In this document: positions 37,571 to 47,114 of the stretch, piece after piece
How the letters are laid out: each line of letters begins with the position of its first letter
Numbering within the stretch: position 1 is the stretch's first letter
Origin: Saprospiraceae bacterium
GTDB taxonomy: Bacteria > Bacteroidota > Bacteroidia > Chitinophagales > Saprospiraceae
Length of the DNA stretch: 64,000 nucleotides
Direction of reading: 5' to 3'
NCBI GenBank assembly: GCA_016722295.1
Contig: JADKGL010000012.1
Location: 1-64,000 of the forward strand
Notes under the pieces: generated by a model
Told to the model about the DNA's origin: nothing
The model's database searches: none
Seen by the model: the letters and a program-made list of their open reading frames with translations, nothing else
Program-made: the position numbers and the translations under genes

Positions 37571-37591
37571 AAATCTATGGCAACAATATCG

Positions 37592-38785
37592 TTATTTCAT
37601 TAAATAAAAACTACCTGATTTGTAATATTCATCATTCTTGCAGGTGTAAGATATCTTGTAAAAATAAGTAGAAGGGTTTAGTTTTTTTCCATTCCAACTG
37701 CCATCCCATGAATCATTAGCATCCTTAAATGAAGCAATGACACCTCCATTACGATCTAAGATATCAAAAAATTTCAATTCCGAAATGAGGTATGAATTAC
37801 TTATACCAAATACTTCATTAATACCATCATTATTTGGTGTAAAAGCTGTAGGTAATTTCAAATTATTACATTGCAGTTTGTCTTTGTCTACAACACGAAT
37901 CAAAATACTGTCGATAACAATACAACCATTATCATTGAATCGCGCCACATAATTTGTAGTGTTGGTCGGTGTAGCTATTGTAGTTAATGTGTTAGATGAA
38001 TTTAATGTACTTGCTGGTGACCATTGTATGGATACTGGACAGTTACTCTGAGCGATTAAATCAACTGACGCACCTAAAAAAATCAAAGTGTCTTCTGTGA
38101 TGATATCTTGTTGTGGTGAATAAAAATCTAATATTTCATTTCTTCTCAATGCATATTCTGCAATGACTACATTATCCAATAACGATTTATAAGTTGTAAA
38201 ATTCTGAAAACTACATGTAGAGGCATTGAATCGCAATGGCTGCTTATTATCTAAGCGGATTAAAAAATTAGTATTTACTTCTTGAACTAGATTTCCATCT
38301 TCATAAATTCTAATTTGACCTAAATTTTTTGTTATAAATAGTTGCTGCCAACAAGAAGTCAATTTCAATTTTGCATATACTGTTAAGTCTTCGTCAAATC
38401 CTTCTCTCAATGAAACTGCTAGGGTTGAATCCTGTGATCTAAAAACTATAGACAATGAAGTATCTGCATTGCAAGATTGTTGTTTTGAAAACAAATCTAC
38501 GATACCAAATGCATTTCCAAGACGCACTGCAAATCCCAATGTCCAATCATCTCTAAACAAAGTATCAAACGAAGTTGGCCAAGCAAGCATCTGATTTGCA
38601 CAAAGGATAGACTCACCTTCGATACCACAATTACACAAAGCTGGATTCACATTATTTATATCTCCTGCTATGCCAGCTTTTTCTGATAAAAAACAAGAAT
38701 TAAAATCATACACAAATATCCTCTTGGATTGAGATTGTGCATTTAACTCCAATAATGTACAAAAAACTAGTAAAAGCCATTTCAT
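37592..38785 (-). CDS. T9SS type B cargo protein with LamG-like domain
   Basis: The start at 38785 (MKWLLLVFCTLLELNAQ, signal peptide) is preferred because the -7 element TATCTTTG lies within the codons of the longer frame. The mature part has a LamG/concanavalin-like region (DWTLGFAVRLGNAFG, IRIYEDGNLVQEVNT). An Ig/PKD-like domain follows (GASVDLIAQSNCPVSIQWSPA), then a gliding-motility-associated C-terminal domain (LPTAFTPNNDGINEVFGIS, FFDILDRNGGVIASF, YKSGSFYLMK). Length is about 397 residues. It would be exported by the T9SS to the cell surface. It converges on the peroxidase gene with a 21-base gap. Confidence 0.88.
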   Translation of the reverse strand: MKWLLLVFCTLLELNAQSQSKRIFVYDFNSCFLSEKAGIAGDINNVNPALCNCGIEGESILCANQMLAWPTSFDTLFRDDWTLGFAVRLGNAFGIVDLFSKQQSCNADTSLSIVFRSQDSTLAVSLREGFDEDLTVYAKLKLTSCWQQLFITKNLGQIRIYEDGNLVQEVNTNFLIRLDNKQPLRFNASTCSFQNFTTYKSLLDNVVIAEYALRRNEILDFYSPQQDIITEDTLIFLGASVDLIAQSNCPVSIQWSPASTLNSSNTLTTIATPTNTTNYVARFNDNGCIVIDSILIRVVDKDKLQCNNLKLPTAFTPNNDGINEVFGISNSYLISELKFFDILDRNGGVIASFKDANDSWDGSWNGKKLNPSTYFYKISYTCKNDEYYKSGSFYLMK

Positions 38786-38792
38786 ATACCAG

Positions 38793-38800
38793 CAAAGATA
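38793..38800 (-). promoter_or_regulatory. -7 promoter element TATCTTTG, nearly leaderless
   Basis: TATCTTTG on the minus strand ends seven bases before ATG 38785, leaving only a few leader bases. It fits TAnnTTTG and decides the start of the T9SS cargo gene. Confidence 0.45.
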
Positions 38801-38918
38801 CAAGAAATCTTAATATTGGCCATATCCATATTTCTACACTAAAGTATTGAAACAATGAACTTTCAGTCTAGAAATAAGTTTAACTATCAAATTACAATAG
38901 AAATTTTTAATCTGATCG

Positions 38919-39722
38919 ATGGCATTTTTCAATAAAACTAAAAAATTGCATTCTGGTGAAGAAACCGAAATGAGCTTTCTCGATCATTTTGATGAATTGC
39001 GAAAGCATTTATTTCGGGTTGCTTTAATCGTTACGGTTGTTACAATTTTTGTATTTACACAGAAAAGTTTTGTATTTGATACGGTCATTTTTGGACCCTT
39101 AAATAAAGATTTTATTACATATAAGATCTTTTGTGGACTTTCAGATATTACTTGCTTTGATCCTGGGCAAATCAGACCGATCACAAGAGAATTGTCGGAA
39201 CAATTGACCGTCCATTTGAAGATTAGTTTTTTTATTGGACTCATTCTTGCATTTCCAATAATTTTGCATGAATTATGGAAATTCATCAAACCTGGACTTT
39301 ATGCCACTGAGATAAAGGCAACCAGAGGAATGGTTTTATCTGCTACATTGCTTTTTTATTTTGGATGTTTGTTCGGATATTTTATTATCGCTCCACTATC
39401 TATCTGTTTTCTTGCGGCTTATACGGTGAGTGATAAAGTGGAAAATACTGCTACACTCACTTCGTTAGTTGATTCGATGACGATGTATTCAATAAGTACA
39501 GGAATCGTTTTTGAAATGCCAATTCTGGTTTTCTTTCTTTCCAAGCTTGGTATAATGGGTCCTGAATTTATGCGCACTTATCGAAGACATGCGATCGTGA
39601 TAATTTCAATTGTATCAGCGATTATCACTCCTCCTGATGTTACTTCAATGATATTGGTAATGCTTCCTCTAATGGCTTTGTATGAAGCAAGTATTTTTAT
39701 AGCTAAAAAAAATTATAAATAA
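38919..39722 (+). CDS. tatC: Sec-independent protein translocase TatC
   Basis: This 267-residue inner-membrane protein is the receptor of the twin-arginine pathway, which exports folded proteins. It has the conserved start EMSFLDHFDELRKHLFR, six membrane helices (for example FFIGLILAFPIILHELWKFI and MVLSATLLFYFGCLFGYFIIAPLSI) and FEMPILVFFLSKLGIMG, which includes the conserved glutamate of the third-helix region. IITPPDVTSMILVMLPLMALYE is the usual end. No tatA is adjacent. A small membrane protein gene follows by 9 bases. Confidence 0.95.
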   Translation: MAFFNKTKKLHSGEETEMSFLDHFDELRKHLFRVALIVTVVTIFVFTQKSFVFDTVIFGPLNKDFITYKIFCGLSDITCFDPGQIRPITRELSEQLTVHLKISFFIGLILAFPIILHELWKFIKPGLYATEIKATRGMVLSATLLFYFGCLFGYFIIAPLSICFLAAYTVSDKVENTATLTSLVDSMTMYSISTGIVFEMPILVFFLSKLGIMGPEFMRTYRRHAIVIISIVSAIITPPDVTSMILVMLPLMALYEASIFIAKKNYK

Positions 39723-39731
39723 TTAAAATAC

Positions 39732-40163
39732 ATGAATCGCCTCAGTAGCAATATCACCTTGATTTTATCTATTTTTTTTCCAATATCATGGTTTGTTTTT
39801 TTTGGTGCATTTTTAATGGCGATATGGATAATTGATCCAGAAGATATCGTAAGTATTGAGGCAAATTATACCCGATATGGCTATACTATTTTTTTTATTC
39901 TCTTTGGCGCATTAATTTATAATGTTTTTTGCAAATACAAAAGAGTTGAATATGATCATGAATTTGTCTATCTGACGAACTATATTAAAACGGTCAAAAT
40001 TCCATATAGTCAAATCGAAAAAATAAGTTCAAATAAAATTTTTGGGTTCCTAAATTTAAAAATTTATTTGAAACATAAAGGAGTTTTTGGTTCGAAGATC
40101 AAGTGCATTTCGAGACCACATTATTTTGCTGACTTTGAGAATCGTCGCACAATGCAAGACTAA
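39732..40163 (+). CDS. Two-helix membrane protein with PH-like domain
   Basis: This 143-residue protein has two membrane helices (ILSIFFPISWFVFFGAFLMA and YTIFFILFGALIYNVF). A soluble domain follows (VEYDHEFVYLTNYIKTVKIPYSQIEKISSNKIFG) that looks like the bacterial PH-type domain of YdbT-like proteins. The end is basic. It follows tatC by 9 bases and is probably in the same transcript, but a role in Tat export is not established. Its stop lies 20 bases from the convergent recQ stop. Confidence 0.7.
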   Translation: MNRLSSNITLILSIFFPISWFVFFGAFLMAIWIIDPEDIVSIEANYTRYGYTIFFILFGALIYNVFCKYKRVEYDHEFVYLTNYIKTVKIPYSQIEKISSNKIFGFLNLKIYLKHKGVFGSKIKCISRPHYFADFENRRTMQD

Positions 40164-40183
40164 ACGTTATTTGTCGAATTATA

Positions 40184-42073
40184 TTAGTTTACCTTTAGTT
40201 GATCTATATTCCTACTTATCTTTTGTTCAGACAATAAATCATTGACAATCCCAACAATGATTTCTCTTTGATTGTACGGAAAATACTCATAGATTTGGTG
40301 AATTGTCATTGTGTTATTTTTCCTCAATAATTCTAGGATTTCGATTGTTCTTGTCTCGATGTGATTTTCTTTGTTATTCGCTAAGCACAGGTCACATTTT
40401 CCACATAGTTCACTTGTTTTTTCACCAAAATAATTCAAAATATTTTTTTGCCTACACTCTTTTTCTGCGATGTATTGCAACATTCCCTCTAGCTTCTTTA
40501 TATGAGACTGCTTCCTCTTATTATACCAATCTATATCCAAAGTTAATTCATCACTTCTCAAACGCTCACCTATAAATCGCAATTGTGATTGAGTTATTGG
40601 CACAATATATTTTAATATTCCTTCATTCTTAAAATAGTGAAGCATTGAGATCGCTTCAGTTATCGATATATTGCAATATTTTGCAATATCATACTCCTCA
40701 ATAGCTACTGGAGTGATATAAATATTCTCATACTTGCGTCTCAAGAAATCTAACATCGTCTGAATTTTCAAACTCATCAGCGAGTAGTCATCTAATATAG
40801 ATTGATTTGATGTCAACTGTATCTTTGAGGAAGACTGAAAACTATCAGTGAGTTCAATGAGTTCAGATTGTTCGAGTATTTTCAATCCATAGATGATTGT
40901 CATCGCATTCACCTTGAATGTAGTGCAAAATGCAGCTAAATCAAAATCTTTCATCTCTTCAGATGAATGACCAACTGCCCATTCTAAATAAATCCCAAGA
41001 TTCTTATATAATAATTTTACATCTTGGATTGATGGAAAATTCTCTACTAATTGAGATTGCATTGCATTAGTGTCCCTTACATTATGGAACAAAATAGCAT
41101 AAGATTTTTCACCATTCCTACCTGCTCTTCCTGCTTCTTGGTAGTATTCTTCTATGCTTGGTGGAATGTCTACATGGATGACTGCTTTAACATTCGGTTT
41201 ATCAATTCCCATACCAAAGGCATTTGTGCACACTACAGTTTCGTTATTAGATTTCAACCATTTGCTTAACACTTCAGCCCTTTCTTGAGCTTCCATACCT
41301 GCATGATAGAATGCCGCATTAATTTGGTTTGTATTGAGGTATTGAGAAAGCTGAATTGTATTTTTACGATTACGAGTATAGACTAGATTGCTTGATTTTA
41401 ATTTTGATAAAATTTGTAGTAATCGAATGGGTTTACTTTCTTGTTCTTCTACTACAAACTGAATATTACTCCGCTTGAACGATTGGCGAAATATGACGGG
41501 TTTATTTAATTTTAATTCACGCTGAATATCTTCTAACACTTCCTTTGTCGCTGTAGCTGTAAGTGCCAAAACTGGAACATTCAAAAGACTACGCAACTCA
41601 TGGATTAGTAAATATGCTGGTCGAAAATCATATCCCCATTGAGAGATACAATGAGCCTCATCTATCGCCAACATAGAGATACTTGCTCGTTGGAGATGTG
41701 CTTGTATTTTCCTATTTCGCAAACTTTCAGGTGATAGGTAGAGAAACTTTAATTTGTTGTGTAGCAATTGATTCAGAATGCTTTCCTTTTCCAAATAATG
41801 CAAGCCCGAATGATATGCCATAGCTTCAATCCCCAATTCTTTTAAACGCAAGACTTGATCTTGCATTAATGCTATTAAAGGACTTATGACTACCGCACAA
41901 CCAGCCAATATCAATCCAGGAACTTGATAGCAAATCGATTTTCCACCACCAGTAGGCAATAGAGCGACAGTATCATTGGATACTAATATAGATTGTATGA
42001 TCTCTTCCTGAAATTCTCGAAAGCTTGTAAAACCCCAATATTTATGTAAGATTTCTAATGGCGTTTTCATCAT
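40184..42073 (-). CDS. recQ: RecQ-family ATP-dependent DNA helicase
   Basis: This 629-residue helicase has all core motifs: FREFQEEIIQSIL (motif 0), LLPTGGGKSICYQVPGL (Walker A), VVISPLIALMQDQ, LAIDEAHCISQWGYDFRPAY (DEAH box), LALTATAT, VVCTNAFGMGIDKPNVKAVIHVDIP and QEAGRAGRNGE. A zinc-binding region (CRQKNILNYFGE, CGKCDLC) and a winged-helix-like end (TIEILELLRKNNTMTIHQIYEYF) follow. No HRDC domain is seen. It unwinds DNA during recombination and fork repair. It starts 8 bases after the DUF6089-like gene, probably in one transcript. Confidence 0.93.
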   Translation of the reverse strand: MMKTPLEILHKYWGFTSFREFQEEIIQSILVSNDTVALLPTGGGKSICYQVPGLILAGCAVVISPLIALMQDQVLRLKELGIEAMAYHSGLHYLEKESILNQLLHNKLKFLYLSPESLRNRKIQAHLQRASISMLAIDEAHCISQWGYDFRPAYLLIHELRSLLNVPVLALTATATKEVLEDIQRELKLNKPVIFRQSFKRSNIQFVVEEQESKPIRLLQILSKLKSSNLVYTRNRKNTIQLSQYLNTNQINAAFYHAGMEAQERAEVLSKWLKSNNETVVCTNAFGMGIDKPNVKAVIHVDIPPSIEEYYQEAGRAGRNGEKSYAILFHNVRDTNAMQSQLVENFPSIQDVKLLYKNLGIYLEWAVGHSSEEMKDFDLAAFCTTFKVNAMTIIYGLKILEQSELIELTDSFQSSSKIQLTSNQSILDDYSLMSLKIQTMLDFLRRKYENIYITPVAIEEYDIAKYCNISITEAISMLHYFKNEGILKYIVPITQSQLRFIGERLRSDELTLDIDWYNKRKQSHIKKLEGMLQYIAEKECRQKNILNYFGEKTSELCGKCDLCLANNKENHIETRTIEILELLRKNNTMTIHQIYEYFPYNQREIIVGIVNDLLSEQKISRNIDQLKVN

Positions 42074-42080
42074 CGAAGCA

Positions 42081-42926
42081 TTAAAACTTAGGACAGTTAA
42101 TGCCTTGCTTCTTTATTCTTATTCCTTTAAAACTAACATCCGCTCCAAAATGATATGCGACTGTAAACATCAAACTGTTATACCAATCCCTATTATTAAA
42201 TTCCGCACGTTTCCAACCATGTGGGGCTCTGATTTTATTTCCCAATTCTGCAGCTATTTCACCTCTTTGTGCTTTCAGGGTCTCATAGTCTACGTAATTT
42301 GTCGATGCATCATCGAGATAATCTGTCCGAGTCTGTCGGGTCAAATATTCTATAGCTATTGAAAGATTTGAACTCAAAAAATAGCGATGTCCAAATCCAA
42401 ATGCTAAATTAATAGCAGAAAGTTTATATGGATCTGGCATCCCAGCCAGACCTTGACCTTCAGTTCCAAGTGGTTTTAATTCAATCCAATTCCCTTGATA
42501 TAATGCCTTTGGATTAAACCGAAAAAATCCAATTCCTGAAGTCAAGTAGAAATTATTCCTCATTGGAATCTCAGTAAAAAATCCCATAATATTCAACTGA
42601 CCCAAAATGCAAAATTCATGTATAACGCTTTTAAAATTGAGGCCTCTGTCTTGTTGCCATCGTGCTTTTGCCAATTTATCATCAGCACTTACATTCAAAT
42701 AGGAATATTGTGCAAGAAGGCTGATCATATTCGAAAAATCATACCGTAAATGTATTCCACCAGCTGGATGACTTTGCTTCACCACATTAGCTACATTCTC
42801 TGTTAAGTCTCCACTATAATTTCCCACACCCAAAGAAAGCCCTACAGCCACAGATTGTGCCTCTGCCCTAAAACAACATAACAGATTGAAAATGAATATG
42901 TAAAAATAATAATGTCGAACGCCCAT
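42081..42926 (-). CDS. DUF6089-like outer membrane beta-barrel protein
   Basis: This 281-residue protein has a signal peptide (YFYIFIFNLLCCFRAEAQ) and then alternating barrel strands (VAVGLSLGVGNYSGDL, GGIHLRYDFSNMISLLAQYSYLN, FYLTSGIGFFRFNPKALY, LSAINLAFGFGHRYF, LSIAIEYLTRQTRTDYLDD, WYNSLMFTVAYHF). DDASTNYVDYETL is typical of the DUF6089 group of Bacteroidota. It sits in the outer membrane; function is unknown. It precedes recQ on the same strand. Confidence 0.8.
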   Translation of the reverse strand: MGVRHYYFYIFIFNLLCCFRAEAQSVAVGLSLGVGNYSGDLTENVANVVKQSHPAGGIHLRYDFSNMISLLAQYSYLNVSADDKLAKARWQQDRGLNFKSVIHEFCILGQLNIMGFFTEIPMRNNFYLTSGIGFFRFNPKALYQGNWIELKPLGTEGQGLAGMPDPYKLSAINLAFGFGHRYFLSSNLSIAIEYLTRQTRTDYLDDASTNYVDYETLKAQRGEIAAELGNKIRAPHGWKRAEFNNRDWYNSLMFTVAYHFGADVSFKGIRIKKQGINCPKF

Positions 42927-42990
42927 CTCCTCTTCTCTCAGTTTTTTTATCCCTTTGCAAAAAAAATAAATACAAATATGGATTCTGAAT

Positions 42991-42998
42991 TAACTTTG
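42991..42998 (+). promoter_or_regulatory. -7 promoter element TAACTTTG for the subtilase operon
   Basis: TAACTTTG fits TAnnTTTG and lies 78 bases before ATG 43077 on the same strand. The leader between is AT-rich and holds no clear structure. Confidence 0.4.
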
Positions 42999-43076
42999 TG
43001 CAAAGAAACGAAAAAAAACAATCAACTCTATAACAATTAACCGATTAACCATTAAATATTACTTTAATTTATTCAA

Positions 43077-44768
43077 ATGAATTTATATTCTAAACTTTTA
43101 GCTCTTCTTTTAGCAAATTTGACATTGACGATTTATGCTCAAAATCCATTGCCAAATAATTGGCATTCTTTAGACAAAAAAGAAAATGGATATTATGGGG
43201 TAAGTGCAGAAAAAGCCATACAATCTACATTGAAAGACCGTAAAAGCAAAACAGTAGTCGTCGCAATTTTAGATTCAGGTGTAGATTACAAGCACGAAGA
43301 TTTAAAAGACAATATGTGGGTAAATCCAAAAGAAATCCCAAATAATGGACGCGATGATGATCAAAATGGATACATCGATGACATTCATGGTTGGAACTTT
43401 ATAGGTGGTAAAAATGGTGAAAATGTATCAAGTGATAATCTTGAAGTGACTCGCCTTTATGCAAAGTTAAAATATAAATATGATAAAGCTGATCCAGATA
43501 AAATCTCTAAAGCAGATAAAAAAAGTTATGAAGAGTTTCTTAAATTAAAAGAAGAAGTAGAAAGTCATCGCCAGACAGCTACTGAAGCTTTAGCTGGAAT
43601 TCAAAAATCTGAAACAATCGTAAAGAATGCGATTCAAGCTGCAATAAAAGCATTAGACGGCCAAGCAATCACACTTGAAAATATTGAAAAACTCGATGAA
43701 GGAGATTCTAAAACAATATCAACAGGTGTCGCGGTACTCAAACAATTAATAGAAGAATTTCCTGATCTCAAGACTGGTGATGAAATGATGAAATTTATAG
43801 AAAATGATTTCAATGAAGGAAAAAAACATTATCAAAAAGAATTGGACTTTTCTTTCAATCCCGATTTAAATACAAGAAAAATAGTAGGAGATAATTATGC
43901 TAATCCTTTAGAAAAAAATTACGGCAATAATGATGTTAAAGGCCCAGATGCGTCGCATGGTACACATGTCGCTGGATTGGTTGGTGCTGTAAGGAATAAT
44001 CAAATCGGAATGGATGGAATCGCTACGAATGTTAAAATCATGTCGGTGCGATGTGTACCCGATGGCGATGAACGAGATAAAGACGTAGCAAATGCAATAC
44101 GATATGCAGTGGATAATGGAGCAACAGTAATCAATATGAGTTTTGGCAAAGGCTATAGCCCCGAAAAAGACGTAGTAGATGCCGCTGTGAAATACGCAGC
44201 TTCAAAAGATGTTCTTCTTGTACATGCTGCAGGAAACTCAGCTCAAAATAATGACAAAACAAATAATTTTCCCAACAAAGTATACCAAAAGAAAAAATTC
44301 TTAGGAAAAAACAAAGCTAAGAATTGGCTTGAAGTAGGTGCTATAGCTCCAAAAGATGGTTTAGGTATGGTCGCAGGTTTTTCAAACTATGGCAAAAAGA
44401 ATGTAGATTTATTTTCTCCAGGCGTAGCCATATATTCTACTACACCTGAAAACACATATAATAGTTTTCAAGGTACTTCAATGGCAAGTCCAATAGCAGC
44501 TGGAGTTGTAGCGATGTTAAGATCTCATTTCCCAACATTAACTGCAAAACAAATTATTAAAATAGTTAAATCTTCAACAGAGACTCCAGTATTAAAAGTT
44601 ATCCAACCAGGAACAAAAGAAGAAGTTAACTTCTCAGATTTATCAAGTTCTGGAGGAATTATTAACTTAGAGAAAGCGGTCCAATTAGCATTGAAAACAA
44701 AAGGTAAAAAGAAAGTCAGTGGTTGGAATTCAGACCATTCTGTTGATCCAAAAAACATTCGGGCGTAA
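43077..44768 (+). CDS. S8 (subtilisin) family serine peptidase with a large insertion
   Basis: This 563-residue secreted protease has a signal peptide (LLALLLANLTLTIYAQ). The catalytic triad is D66 (AILDSGVDYKHED), H294 (DASHGTHVAGLVGA) and S468 (GTSMASPIAAGVVAML), with the oxyanion asparagine in LVHAAGNSAQNND. About 225 residues separate D and H, much more than in typical subtilisins. The extra part is helical and charged (KADKKSYEEFLKLKEEVESH) and may form a coiled-coil regulatory or binding insert. No T9SS domain is seen. It heads a three-gene operon with a hypothetical protein and an NlpC/P60 peptidase. Confidence 0.9.
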   Translation: MNLYSKLLALLLANLTLTIYAQNPLPNNWHSLDKKENGYYGVSAEKAIQSTLKDRKSKTVVVAILDSGVDYKHEDLKDNMWVNPKEIPNNGRDDDQNGYIDDIHGWNFIGGKNGENVSSDNLEVTRLYAKLKYKYDKADPDKISKADKKSYEEFLKLKEEVESHRQTATEALAGIQKSETIVKNAIQAAIKALDGQAITLENIEKLDEGDSKTISTGVAVLKQLIEEFPDLKTGDEMMKFIENDFNEGKKHYQKELDFSFNPDLNTRKIVGDNYANPLEKNYGNNDVKGPDASHGTHVAGLVGAVRNNQIGMDGIATNVKIMSVRCVPDGDERDKDVANAIRYAVDNGATVINMSFGKGYSPEKDVVDAAVKYAASKDVLLVHAAGNSAQNNDKTNNFPNKVYQKKKFLGKNKAKNWLEVGAIAPKDGLGMVAGFSNYGKKNVDLFSPGVAIYSTTPENTYNSFQGTSMASPIAAGVVAMLRSHFPTLTAKQIIKIVKSSTETPVLKVIQPGTKEEVNFSDLSSSGGIINLEKAVQLALKTKGKKKVSGWNSDHSVDPKNIRA

Positions 44769-44777
44769 GCCTCAAAA

Positions 44778-45422
44778 ATGAGCTCGTGGAAAAAAATATT
44801 CGCTTTAGACGATCATCGTACAGATGAGATAAAAAGCAAAGCCGCATTACTGAATATGAACTATTCAGAAAAAGATGAGTACGGCATTTTGAATCAACTC
44901 AAAGAGTTCAAACTAATTAAAGATCATGGCGGTGAGATTTATAATGTCTTAAGCAATCATGACCCGATTTCGAAACATTATTTTTTTGATTATAAATACA
45001 CTGTTTCAACCGGGAAATCCTCAATTACATTTAAACAATCAGTAAATTTTTTTAATTGCAAGGCTCTTTCAATTCCGGAGTTTCATTTGCGACCTGAAGA
45101 ATTTTATGACAAATTTTTAACTTGGCTTGGATTTCCTGATATTAATTTTGAAAGCCATACTGAATTCAGCCATAAATACAAATTGACAGGTGAATACAAG
45201 GATGTTATAAAGTATTATTTTCATAAAGATATTTTAGATCTATTGTCTAGTCATGCATTATTCCATATGGAAGGTATGAATTATTACCTGATCTTATACC
45301 ACCACAATTACTTATTGCCATCAAAAATGATACCTTCATTTGTACATCTCAGTACTTTAATTTATGAATTATTTAAACTGAGATCCAAATCAAGCCAAGA
45401 AGAATTTAAATTGAATCTTTAA
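44778..45422 (+). CDS. Hypothetical 214-residue protein of the subtilase operon
   Basis: I do not recognise this protein. It has no signal peptide or membrane span and is rich in aromatics and histidine (HDPISKHYFFDYKYTVSTGKS, FHLRPEEFYDKFLTWLGFPDI, FHMEGMNYYLILYHHNYLLP). The sequence suggests a compact cytoplasmic alpha/beta domain. It starts 9 bases after the subtilase stop and is followed 23 bases later by the NlpC/P60 gene, so all three are probably co-transcribed. Confidence 0.7.
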   Translation: MSSWKKIFALDDHRTDEIKSKAALLNMNYSEKDEYGILNQLKEFKLIKDHGGEIYNVLSNHDPISKHYFFDYKYTVSTGKSSITFKQSVNFFNCKALSIPEFHLRPEEFYDKFLTWLGFPDINFESHTEFSHKYKLTGEYKDVIKYYFHKDILDLLSSHALFHMEGMNYYLILYHHNYLLPSKMIPSFVHLSTLIYELFKLRSKSSQEEFKLNL

Positions 45423-45445
45423 TCAATTTTCAATTGTCAAAACAT

Positions 45446-46180
45446 ATGGAAGTAAAACAGAGCAATATATCTGTTCTCGCTATGCGAAAAGAACCCAATC
45501 ATCGGTCTGAAATGGTAAGTCAAATTATTTATGGCGATGGTGTAATTTTACAAGAAGTAAAACGTGAATGGTCATTAATCAAAACTTCACATGATGATTA
45601 TTCTGGATGGATAGAATCGAAACATTTCCAACAATTTGAAAACGTTTCAAAGCCAGAAGCCATACTATGTACAAGTTTAGTGCAAGCAAAATTAAAAAAT
45701 AAAACTGTTTATCTAGCATTCGGTAGTTTTACTCCACTATTTTCATTTTTTGAAGAAAGCGATTATTTCAAATTTCAAGAAAAAATAAACACAAAAGACT
45801 TATTCGAAATTTTTGAAAAAGTAATGTTGGATGTTCCATATCTTTGGGGAGGTCGAACAGTCTTTGGAGTAGATTGCTCCGGACTGAGTCAGTTGTTCTA
45901 TCGATTTTTAGGTATTAACTTAGCTCGGGATGCCTCACTGCAAATCCATCAAGGAATTGAAATAGCTCTATCTGATAGACAATCTGGCGATCTTGTTTTT
46001 TTTCAAAATGATCAAGGAGCAATCACACATGTAGGAATTCTAAAAACACCTAATACCATACTTCACTCGTCAGGAGAAGTTCGTTTAGATCAGTTTGATG
46101 AAAAAGGAATATTTAGAAAAGATCTTAAAATCTATACACATCAATTGCATTCAATACGGCGAGTTTCAGGCATTATTTAA
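45446..46180 (+). CDS. NlpC/P60 family cell-wall peptidase with N-terminal SH3-like domain
   Basis: This protein of about 244 residues begins MEVKQSNISVLAMRKEP; the longer frame would need a TTG at 45434. An SH3b-like region (SEMVSQIIYGDGVILQE, WSLIKTSHDDYSGWIESKHF) binds the cell wall or substrate. The NlpC/P60 catalytic part has WGGRTVFGVDCSGL with the nucleophile cysteine, GDLVFFQND and ITHVGILK with the histidine. These enzymes cut peptide cross-links of peptidoglycan, often between D-glutamate and the diamino acid. No signal peptide is visible, so it may act on imported muropeptides, like YkfC-type enzymes. Confidence 0.88.
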   Translation: MEVKQSNISVLAMRKEPNHRSEMVSQIIYGDGVILQEVKREWSLIKTSHDDYSGWIESKHFQQFENVSKPEAILCTSLVQAKLKNKTVYLAFGSFTPLFSFFEESDYFKFQEKINTKDLFEIFEKVMLDVPYLWGGRTVFGVDCSGLSQLFYRFLGINLARDASLQIHQGIEIALSDRQSGDLVFFQNDQGAITHVGILKTPNTILHSSGEVRLDQFDEKGIFRKDLKIYTHQLHSIRRVSGII

Positions 46181-46535
46181 CAGAATGATAGCTTCACTAT
46201 TGCATCATCTATCAAATAAAACTTACTGAATAACAAAATGCAAAAAAAGTAGTCACTTTACTAAAAAGAAAGAATTATACAGAAAAGACTGCTGATATCA
46301 ATTTTTGTGAATCTAAAATAGATTTCAAGGAATTATCATATCTAAAATGAAAAAATTAGACCAAATACATGACAAATTTGTTCAAATTTTGCAAACATCA
46401 ACTCAAGAATTAACCATCAACAATTTACCTCTATTTATTTACCAAACTTTATTATAATCAATCATCATATGGATCAAATTTAAAAGGTTAATAAAAAATC
46501 GATTTACCTTCGCATTCAAATTTAAAATATTAAAA
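46181..46535 (+). other. Intergenic region upstream of the PorT-like barrel gene
   Basis: I see no gene in these 355 bases. The stretch is AT-rich. A TACCTTCG near 46506-46513, about 22 bases before ATG 46536, is a poor match to the -7 element TAnnTTTG and may be the promoter of the next gene. Confidence 0.3.
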
Positions 46536-47099
46536 ATGAACAAAATTTTTTTATTTCTTTTCTTATGTTGTTTTGCAAGTTTGAATGCACAGAACATTAA
46601 ATTTAATCCTAAATTAGGATTTGGCTTTTATGACATTGCCTTCAGTGAAGACCAAGAAATTGACGGTAAGCTAATGTTAACAATTGGTAGTGATTTACGT
46701 GTAGGGTCAAAATCATTATTTTTCAATACCGGTTTACATCTTTCTACTGATGGTTTTACTGATGATGGTACTACATTTCAAGATGAAGGCTCTTTAACAT
46801 TTATTAGAGTTCCAACTCAACTTGGTTGGTATGTATTTGGCAGAGAAAAAAACTTTGCACTATTATTAAAAGGAGGGTTGACTCATAATTTTTATGCTTT
46901 CCAAAAAAATCTTAGTCCTGACGCAGATGAACTAATTAAAAAGTATAATCTAGCAACTACGTTTGGATTAGGAACTGATGTTTTCAAATATATCCATGTA
47001 GGATTAGATATTGATTTAGGATTGAGTAACTATTTTGACTTAGATCCAATCGAAGGTAAAAAAGTAGCTGTATTATTTAATATAGGTGCAACTTTCTAA
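46536..47099 (+). CDS. Outer membrane beta-barrel protein (PorT-like)
   Basis: This 187-residue protein has a signal peptide (IFLFLFLCCFASLNAQ) and repeating amphipathic strands (KFNPKLGFGFYDIAF, LMLTIGSDLRVG, SLFFNTGLHLSTDGF, TFIRVPTQLGWYVFG, FALLLKGGLTHNFYAF, YIHVGLDIDLGLSNYFDL, VAVLFNIGATF) ending in phenylalanine, as outer-membrane barrels do. IRVPTQLGWYVF resembles the IPL-type strand of PorT/outer-membrane beta-barrel 2 proteins. Its ligand or role is unknown. A strong terminator follows. Confidence 0.8.
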   Translation: MNKIFLFLFLCCFASLNAQNIKFNPKLGFGFYDIAFSEDQEIDGKLMLTIGSDLRVGSKSLFFNTGLHLSTDGFTDDGTTFQDEGSLTFIRVPTQLGWYVFGREKNFALLLKGGLTHNFYAFQKNLSPDADELIKKYNLATTFGLGTDVFKYIHVGLDIDLGLSNYFDLDPIEGKKVAVLFNIGATF

Positions 47100-47114
47100 G
47101 TTTAAAAAATTTGT

